A DNA stretch of 64,000 bases from Halioglobus japonicus. GTDB taxonomy: Bacteria > Pseudomonadota > Gammaproteobacteria > Pseudomonadales > Halieaceae. Position 1 is the first letter of the stretch. Each line of letters begins with the position of its first letter. The notes under the pieces are model-generated. The model was not told the DNA's origin and did not search any database. It saw nothing but the letters and a program-made list of their open reading frames with translations. The position numbers and the translations under genes are program-made. Shown here piece after piece: positions 58,718 through 64,000 of the stretch. The stretch lies in NCBI RefSeq assembly GCF_001983995.1, contig NZ_CP019450.1, positions 1,116,001 through 1,180,000 of the forward strand. The letters run 5' to 3'.

Positions 58718-58808
58718 GGTGCGTTCTCATTCAGCAATGGTGTACATGGCAGCTACTGCTGGCCATAAAAACATTGGTGCCTGTGAGGTTGCAAGTATGG
58801 GGGGCTAG

Positions 58809-58830
58809 CGGACAGGCGCAGGCCTGTCCG
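58809..58830 (-). terminator. hairpin CGGACAGG...CCTGTCCG after the SOUL gene
   Basis: A perfect 8-bp stem with a six-base loop lies immediately behind the SOUL stop codon on the minus strand. It lacks a T-run, so it may be a weak or Rho-assisted terminator. Confidence 0.55.
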
Positions 58831-58832
58831 GT

Positions 58833-59411
58833 TCAGTCCGTAGAGGTGGCCGCCTCGATTTCGACGACGATCTCATTGCGCCGCAAGAACGGTGGGGTCC
58901 AGGGTGGGTTGTACTGATTCAGGGTGGGCTCGCCCCGCAGGCTGATGCCGTTCTCGCTCAGTGTGGTCAGCAGGGTGCGACGATAGCGGTTAATTTTGCT
59001 GCTGGTGGCCCACCCGGAGAAGGTCACTGCTGCCACCAGTCGTTCCGGGGTCTCGTGCAAAGTCACACTGCCGTTCTCTGGGGTCGGAAGATCGTCCATG
59101 CTATAGGCTCCGGGCATGGTGAAACTCATGACCGGATTGTCGCCCGACAGGGTCTCGCCAACCGGGGCGGTCATGGCAATCTTCGCTCCCTCGTCGTTAC
59201 CACCAAAAATGTAGCCCGCCAGTCGCTGAAAGCCGCCGCTGCTCTCACGACCGCTGCGTAGTGGCGTGCGCGCCTCGATGCTGGGGGCATAGCGCCGCAG
59301 CTCGACGTCACCGAGCGTGTCCAGCAAATCCCAGTGGGGTTCTTCCAGTGCTTTAGCCATATTGGGTATGAGTAATATGGCCACGCACAATAAGAGCGCT
59401 CGCAACATCAT
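58833..59411 (-). CDS. SOUL heme-binding-type protein
   Basis: 192 residues with a Sec signal (LLLCVAILLIPNMAKA). SOUL/HBP signatures: HWDLLDTLGDVELRRYAPSIEART, FQRLAGYIFGGNDEGAKIAMTAPVG, and MDDLPTPENGSV. The fold is linked to heme or tetrapyrrole binding in eukaryotes; the bacterial role is unclear. Presumably periplasmic. It ends just before a hairpin that could terminate transcription. Confidence 0.88.
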   Translation of the reverse strand: MMLRALLLCVAILLIPNMAKALEEPHWDLLDTLGDVELRRYAPSIEARTPLRSGRESSGGFQRLAGYIFGGNDEGAKIAMTAPVGETLSGDNPVMSFTMPGAYSMDDLPTPENGSVTLHETPERLVAAVTFSGWATSSKINRYRRTLLTTLSENGISLRGEPTLNQYNPPWTPPFLRRNEIVVEIEAATSTD

Positions 59412-59510
59412 CCACGTGTCACCTCTGTGCTTATATTCATCAGTGTGTACGCACCAGCGGTAGTGGTAGATTAGTGGCCCTGGTCAGTTGGCAACGAGTG
59501 AGTTAGGTGT

Positions 59511-60401
59511 ATGAGTACACAAGATAGTGGGCGCGACGATCCGCGTTTCAGGCAAATTGAGTCCATCGGTGAGTACCTGGGTTCAGATCTTGCGCGCACC
59601 CACGGTATCACTAAGCGCGAGCAAGCTGCAGGTCTTGACCCGGACCAGATTCAACGTGAACACGACCAGTTAATGCACGACGGCTACATTATCCTGCACG
59701 GCCTGGTCAGTGCCGATGAGCTGCAGTTACTGCGCGATACTTCTGCCCCTTACCTTGACAAGATGGGCCGTAATTCTTTCGAGGGCGAGCGTACCCAGCG
59801 CATTTATGGTGTGCCCGAGAAACTGCGTGCCGCGGATCGGTTTATTGAACACCCGCATATTCTCGCGCATCTCGATCGATTGCTAATGCCCAACTATCTG
59901 CTGTCCCAGGCGCAGGTGGTTAATATCCTCGATGGCTCCCCGGCACAGCCGCTGCACATCGATGACGGCTTTTACCCCTGGCCTCGGCCGCGCCCGGCCT
60001 TGTCTGCGGCCACGGTGTTTGCGCTAGATGACTTTACTGACAACAATGGCGCTACAGTCGCGATTCCAGGCAGTCATGCCTGGGGAGAAGAGCGGCTTCC
60101 CGGAGACGACGACATTTGCGTCAAGGCAATTATGCCCGCCGGCTCCGCCATTCTGTTTCTGGGCAATCTCTGGCACGGGGGCGGCGCAAACTATTCGGCT
60201 CAGAGCCGCCTCGCAATCACCGCCCAGTATTGTGAGCCCTGGGTGCGCACTCAGGAGAACTACTTCTTGTCGGTGTCTCGCGAAACGGCGGCGAATGTGT
60301 CTGAAACCCTTCGCAGCATGCTGGGGTACTCGATTCATCCACCGTTTATGGGCATGGTTGAAGGCATGCACCCCAAACGCAAGCTGGACATCCACGGCTA
60401 G
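59511..60401 (+). CDS. phytanoyl-CoA dioxygenase-like Fe(II)/2OG oxygenase
   Basis: 296 residues. The Fe ligands form HxD at H149/D151 (LHIDDGF) and a distal His at H222 (LWHGGG), with a later Arg (SRLAITAQYCE) for 2-oxoglutarate. Family members hydroxylate diverse small molecules and lipids. The middle has HDQLMHDGYIILHGLVSADELQLL near the start, typical of PhyH proteins. Substrate unknown; no linked pathway genes. Confidence 0.88.
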   Translation: MSTQDSGRDDPRFRQIESIGEYLGSDLARTHGITKREQAAGLDPDQIQREHDQLMHDGYIILHGLVSADELQLLRDTSAPYLDKMGRNSFEGERTQRIYGVPEKLRAADRFIEHPHILAHLDRLLMPNYLLSQAQVVNILDGSPAQPLHIDDGFYPWPRPRPALSAATVFALDDFTDNNGATVAIPGSHAWGEERLPGDDDICVKAIMPAGSAILFLGNLWHGGGANYSAQSRLAITAQYCEPWVRTQENYFLSVSRETAANVSETLRSMLGYSIHPPFMGMVEGMHPKRKLDIHG

Positions 60402-60407
60402 GTGTTA

Positions 60408-60818
60408 TCAGTCGAATACCTGGCCGTCGAACAGAATGATGGATGGGTCAGGGCCATCGGGGTCTACCTCCATCACCGCGCCCACATAGAACACGTGCTC
60501 GCTGTCGAGCATGGCGACGTGGTCGGGGTTTTGCGGATCGAGGTTGTTGGTGTTCAGGCGACAGACGGGGTCGGTGAAACCTGAGCATAAATGACTGTGA
60601 GCGTCGCTCCAGCGCTCGAACATATAGCCTGGCTCAGCGATCACCTGTAGGCGCATGTCCGTCGTGAAGTCTGGGAAGTCGATTTCGCAACGTTCTCCGG
60701 GCAGGCAGAAAAATGTCAGGTCGCCGGAGGCAACCGCGCCGTGATCGAGCGCCACGACAACCACTTTGCAAGCGCTCAACGCGCAGACGAACAACAGCAG
60801 GCAAATCCTTCTCATCAT
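60408..60818 (-). CDS. hypothetical lipoprotein, 136 residues
   Basis: The signal ends in lipobox LSAC (C17 of MMRRICLLLFVCALSAC). The mature part has regular Cys pairs (FFCLPGERCEIDF, CSGFTDPVC) and aromatic residues. I recognise no family. It converges with the PhyH gene with six bases between the stops. Likely a membrane-anchored exported protein. Confidence 0.75.
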   Translation of the reverse strand: MMRRICLLLFVCALSACKVVVVALDHGAVASGDLTFFCLPGERCEIDFPDFTTDMRLQVIAEPGYMFERWSDAHSHLCSGFTDPVCRLNTNNLDPQNPDHVAMLDSEHVFYVGAVMEVDPDGPDPSIILFDGQVFD

Positions 60819-60946
60819 CAGCCAGCCTCCTCGTGGCCGGGCGGGGTGCCCCGATGAACCTGTGTCGCCATGGAGACTAGATGGTGCGGCGGATAATCGC
60901 CCAGATTAAAACCTGATTTCAGCTAAAGCTTTTAAATATCAATTGC

Positions 60947-62212
60947 TTACTGGGGTTCCTTGGTAACGCGGCGGATATCGGCCCCGAGGCTGGCCAGCTT
61001 ATTTTCGAGGTGTTCATAGCCGCGATCGAGGTGATAGATACGGCTGACCTCGGTTTCGCCTTCGGCGACCAGGCCCGCCAGCACCAGGCAGGCACTGGCC
61101 CGCAGATCGGTGGCCATCACCTGGGCGCCGCTGAGGCCGCCGCGCTCGCCGCGCACCACGGCCACCTGGGTCATGGGGGTAATGTCTGCACCCAGGCGCA
61201 CCAGCTCCTGAACGTGCATAAAGCGATTCTCAAAAATGCCCTCGGTGACCACCGATGTGCCCTTGGCCTGGGTCATCAGCGCCATCAGCTGGGCCTGCAA
61301 ATCGGTGGGGAAGCCGGGATAGGGCGCTGTCGAAATGTCGACGGCGCGACAGTTCTCGGCGGCTTTCACGGTGATGGCATCGCCTTCCACGTCGATACGG
61401 AAGTCGGCGTCGCGCAATTTGTCGATCAGTGATTGCAGGTGCTCGGGTACGCACTGGTTGACGGTGACCGTGCCACCGGTAATGGCGCCGGCCAGCAGCA
61501 GCGTGCCCGCTTCAATTCGGTCGGGAATAATCCGATGTCTGGCGGGCTTTAGCGTTTCCACGCCTTCAACCGTGATGACACTGGTACCGACGCCAGTGAT
61601 CTTTGCGCCCATGCCGATCAGGCAGTTGGCCAGATCCACCACTTCAGGCTCCTTGGCAGCATTTTCGATGACGGTGGTGCCGCTCGCCAGGCTGGCGGCC
61701 ATCAACGCATTCTCAGTACCGCCGACGGTGACCTTCTCAAACAGAATGCGGCCGCCCTCCAGGCGCTGGGCCCGGGCGATAACGTAGCCGCCGTCGCTGG
61801 TGATGTCCGCCCCCAGGCGGCGCATGGTTTCAATGTGCAGGTCAATCGGGCGCGAGCCAATAGCGCAGCCCCCGGGCAGGCTCACCCTGGCCTCACCGTA
61901 GCGGGCCAGCAGGGGGCCCAGGCACAAAATGCCCGCTCGCATCTTGCGCACCATATCGTAATCGGCGACGTGATCGCCGTCGGAGCGAACCTCCACAATA
62001 AACTTGTCGCCCTCGCGGTGGCAGTTGGCGCCCAGGGAGTTCAGCAGCTGCTCGGTGGATTCAATATCCTTGAGGTAGGGCACGTTGTCGAATTCGTGGC
62101 GACCGTCGGCCAGCAGCGATGCAAACAGAATCGGCAGGGCCGCATTCTTTGAGCCGCTGGTTGAGACTGTGCCTTCAAGGCGGCGACCGCCTTTGACAAT
62201 AATTGAATCCAA
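60947..62212 (-). CDS. murA: UDP-N-acetylglucosamine enolpyruvyl transferase MurA
   Basis: 421 residues, full length. First committed step of peptidoglycan synthesis: enolpyruvyl transfer from PEP to UDP-GlcNAc. Substrate Lys-Asn at 22-23 (SGSKNAALPIL), active-site Cys at 116 in LPGGCAIGSRP, and IRVEGTVRVTG-like repeats in both domains. C-terminal part contains FPTDLQAQLMALMTQAKGTS and HLDRGYEHLENKL. Cys rather than Asp at the site predicts fosfomycin sensitivity, on family knowledge. Divergent from nagZ. Confidence 0.98.
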   Translation of the reverse strand: MDSIIVKGGRRLEGTVSTSGSKNAALPILFASLLADGRHEFDNVPYLKDIESTEQLLNSLGANCHREGDKFIVEVRSDGDHVADYDMVRKMRAGILCLGPLLARYGEARVSLPGGCAIGSRPIDLHIETMRRLGADITSDGGYVIARAQRLEGGRILFEKVTVGGTENALMAASLASGTTVIENAAKEPEVVDLANCLIGMGAKITGVGTSVITVEGVETLKPARHRIIPDRIEAGTLLLAGAITGGTVTVNQCVPEHLQSLIDKLRDADFRIDVEGDAITVKAAENCRAVDISTAPYPGFPTDLQAQLMALMTQAKGTSVVTEGIFENRFMHVQELVRLGADITPMTQVAVVRGERGGLSGAQVMATDLRASACLVLAGLVAEGETEVSRIYHLDRGYEHLENKLASLGADIRRVTKEPQ

Positions 62213-62382
62213 ATGAGTGCTCCGTGGGGAAGGGTCATGAAACTGGCTGCGAGGCTGTGCTCCTGCAGAGGCGGCTAGGGTACCAATATGGCGGGAAAGA
62301 GTGAACCTTGGCGGCGCGGGTTTACCCCCTCCGGTTGAGGGGTTATGGTGGCCCCATTTTCCCCCTCGGATAGCCCCAGCCT

Positions 62383-64000
62383 ATGACCGCAACCGCCAAT
62401 ATCTCCATTGAGCAGTGTGTCGCACTCAAGTTGATGGTGGATATCCGCCTGTATGACAGTGGCGACGGCGCGCAGCCAGTGCTCAACCTGCCGGCGGCGC
62501 TGGCCGACGGCCTTGCTCGTTTGCAGCCTGGCGGGGTGATTGTGTTCCGCGAGAACCTCGCATCCACATCCCAGGTGCGCGAGCTTACCGATGAGTTGCG
62601 AGCCTGTATCTCGCCCGAGCTCCTGATTGGCATCGATCAGGAGGGCGGTCGAGTGACGCGTCTGCCCCGGGGGCAGTGCACCAGTTTTAGCGGCAATATG
62701 GCGCTTGCCGCCTGTCCCGAGGGCGACCGTATCTCCCTTGCTAGAGACATGGCCGTCGCCCAGGGCGAAGAGCTTCGGGCGCTGGGTATTAACTGTAATT
62801 TTGTCCCGAGCCTGGACGTGAACAGCAACCCTGCCAATCCCGTGATTCACGTGCGGGCGTTTAGTGATGATCCGGCACTGGTAGCGGAACTGGGAGCCGC
62901 GGTGACTGCGGGCATTCAGTCGGTTGGGGTTGCCGCATCGCTCAAGCACTTTCCCGGGCACGGCGATACCAGTCAGGACAGTCACACCGGCCTGCCGCGG
63001 GTCGACCGAACGTGCGCACAGGCACAGGCTATGGATCTAGCGCCCTTTGCCAGCGTCATCGACACCACTACCCCTGCCATGGTGATGACAGCGCACATTC
63101 AGTATCCGGCGCTGGACAACAGCGTGTTGCTCGGCACCGATATTGTGCGCCCAGCCACCCTGTCCCGGACCATTCTCACCGATGTGTTGCGGTATAAGCT
63201 GGGTTTTGCCGGGGTGGTGATTACCGATGCGATGGATATGCGCGCTATCAGCGCCATACTGACGCCACAGGCGGCGGTGCTGGAAGCTTTCCGGGCAGGG
63301 GTTGATATTGCGCTGATGCCAATGTTGTTGCGCGATGCGCAAAGCCTTGCGGCCATGTTCACCCTCGTGGATGACATCGCAGCCGCAGTCCGTAGCGGTG
63401 AGTTGGACGAGCGCGAGCTGCGCGAGTCCGCTGAGCGTGTACTGGCCCTGCGCCATGCCTATCCGATTGCTCCACACAGCGCGGAGCCGGCCGTAATCGG
63501 CAGTGCCTCACACCGCAAACTCGAACAGCGCATTGCGGCGAGCAGTATCACCCTATTGCAGGGTGATGGCGTGCTAGGGCCTGAGGTAGGCGCCGTTCAT
63601 CTGCTGCTGCCGGGTGATTCAACGGCCCGCGCCCTGGCGGCAGCGCTACAGGCGGCGAATCCCGATCTGGCGATCAGCTGGCAGTCGCTTGAGAACTTCG
63701 ACCTCGATGCCGAGCGCCGCCAACTAGCCGCCTGCGATGCCTATGTGGTGGGTGTGAGCGAACCTGCCATCAGCGCGGTCGTCGCCGGCGGTGCTGAAGA
63801 TTTGCCAAACCTACCAGACCTGCAGTCGGCCACCGTTGTTAAAGCCTTGCTGGCCGGGGCACAGGACAAGCAGCGTATTGTCGCCATGCTGTACTCGCCC
63901 TACAGGGCCGCCGAGTTTTTCGGTTGTGCCGACAGCATACTGGCTACCTATGGAGGTGCGGCAGAGGGATTTGGGGGTGCGCCGGGGCCTGCTTATGTGG
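62383..64000 (+). CDS. nagZ: beta-N-acetylhexosaminidase, GH3 (NagZ type), cut by window edge
   Basis: At least 539 residues, open to the right edge. GH3 cues: VIVFRENL and IGIDQEGGRVTRL near the start, KHFPGHGDTSQDSHTGLP with the family NagZ signature, and VITDAMDM with the catalytic Asp at about residue 282. It then has a C-terminal domain, unlike the 340-residue single-domain proteobacterial NagZ, so it is closer to two-domain enzymes. Acts on GlcNAc-anhydro-MurNAc or chitooligosaccharides. Start ATG at 62383 lacks a strong ribosome site. Confidence 0.9.
   Translation, partial: MTATANISIEQCVALKLMVDIRLYDSGDGAQPVLNLPAALADGLARLQPGGVIVFRENLASTSQVRELTDELRACISPELLIGIDQEGGRVTRLPRGQCTSFSGNMALAACPEGDRISLARDMAVAQGEELRALGINCNFVPSLDVNSNPANPVIHVRAFSDDPALVAELGAAVTAGIQSVGVAASLKHFPGHGDTSQDSHTGLPRVDRTCAQAQAMDLAPFASVIDTTTPAMVMTAHIQYPALDNSVLLGTDIVRPATLSRTILTDVLRYKLGFAGVVITDAMDMRAISAILTPQAAVLEAFRAGVDIALMPMLLRDAQSLAAMFTLVDDIAAAVRSGELDERELRESAERVLALRHAYPIAPHSAEPAVIGSASHRKLEQRIAASSITLLQGDGVLGPEVGAVHLLLPGDSTARALAAALQAANPDLAISWQSLENFDLDAERRQLAACDAYVVGVSEPAISAVVAGGAEDLPNLPDLQSATVVKALLAGAQDKQRIVAMLYSPYRAAEFFGCADSILATYGGAAEGFGGAPGPAYV

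Noticed and set aside
61010..61432. 140-residue plus-strand frame opposite murA
   Set aside because: Shadow of a conserved essential gene.
62275..62985. 236-residue minus-strand frame opposite nagZ
   Set aside because: Antisense to the GH3 catalytic domain; spurious.

Overview
The window looks like chromosome of a marine-type gammaproteobacterium; a relative of the Halieaceae/Cellvibrionales is my best guess. This is inferred from the mix of genes (TonB receptor, DcaP-type porin, DUF1254/DUF3604, DUF1800/DUF1501, sulfotransferases, a foldase-dependent lipase), the moderately high G+C and gammaproteobacterial-style murA and thi genes. No 16S gene is present, so the taxonomy is unproven. I see no CRISPR array, phage, transposase or integrase.

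Layout. 0-3.6 kb: a thiamine operon on the minus strand (thiC-thiO-thiS-thiG) behind a clear TPP riboswitch. 3.7-8.2 kb: a periplasmic glutamine/asparagine module (exported asparaginase, DcaP-like porin, an unusual exported serine glutaminase, LysR regulator). 8.3-16.3 kb: pirin, a decayed glutamate-synthase-like gene, an exported HAD phosphatase, an SDR, a lipoprotein penicillin acylase and a membrane-anchored glycerophosphodiesterase. 16.5-24.5 kb: one giant DUF11-repeat surface protein (about 2650 residues), broken in this sequence by two one-base frameshifts. 24.6-27.7 kb: a relic of a second penicillin acylase, a secreted lipase with its foldase, and a GNAT acetyltransferase. 28.7-33.5 kb: an outer-membrane protein, DUF1254, a DUF3604 fragment, small lipoproteins and a protein with a C-terminal sorting-like tail, next to tRNA-Arg(CCG) and a degenerate copy of that tRNA. 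34.6-39.5 kb: three sulfotransferases, a large two-domain glycosyltransferase and a Tat-exported Thr-rich mucin-like protein. 39.6-47.8 kb: a lipid-oxidation region (two fatty-acid-hydroxylase-superfamily proteins, TetR, TonB receptor, LysR, Baeyer-Villiger monooxygenase). 48-64 kb: DUF2237/DUF72, DUF1501/DUF1800, a two-component system, DJ-1-like protein, SnoaL-like protein, VanX-type dipeptidase, NhaC antiporter, SOUL protein, phytanoyl-CoA dioxygenase-like protein, murA and nagZ.

Two themes stand out. First, at least nine apparent frameshifts in six genes are each repaired by adding one base to a short homopolymer. Together they look like systematic homopolymer under-calling (or, less likely, slippage), so most of these broken genes are probably intact. 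Second, the most novel-looking unit is the sulfotransferase/glycosyltransferase cluster beside a Tat-exported Thr-rich protein, which suggests cytoplasmic glycosylation and sulfation of a folded surface protein before export.

Several true gene relics (acylase, AraC tails, an MFS tail, a glutamate-synthase-like gene, a tRNA fragment) show that the accessory stretches have been repeatedly rearranged.
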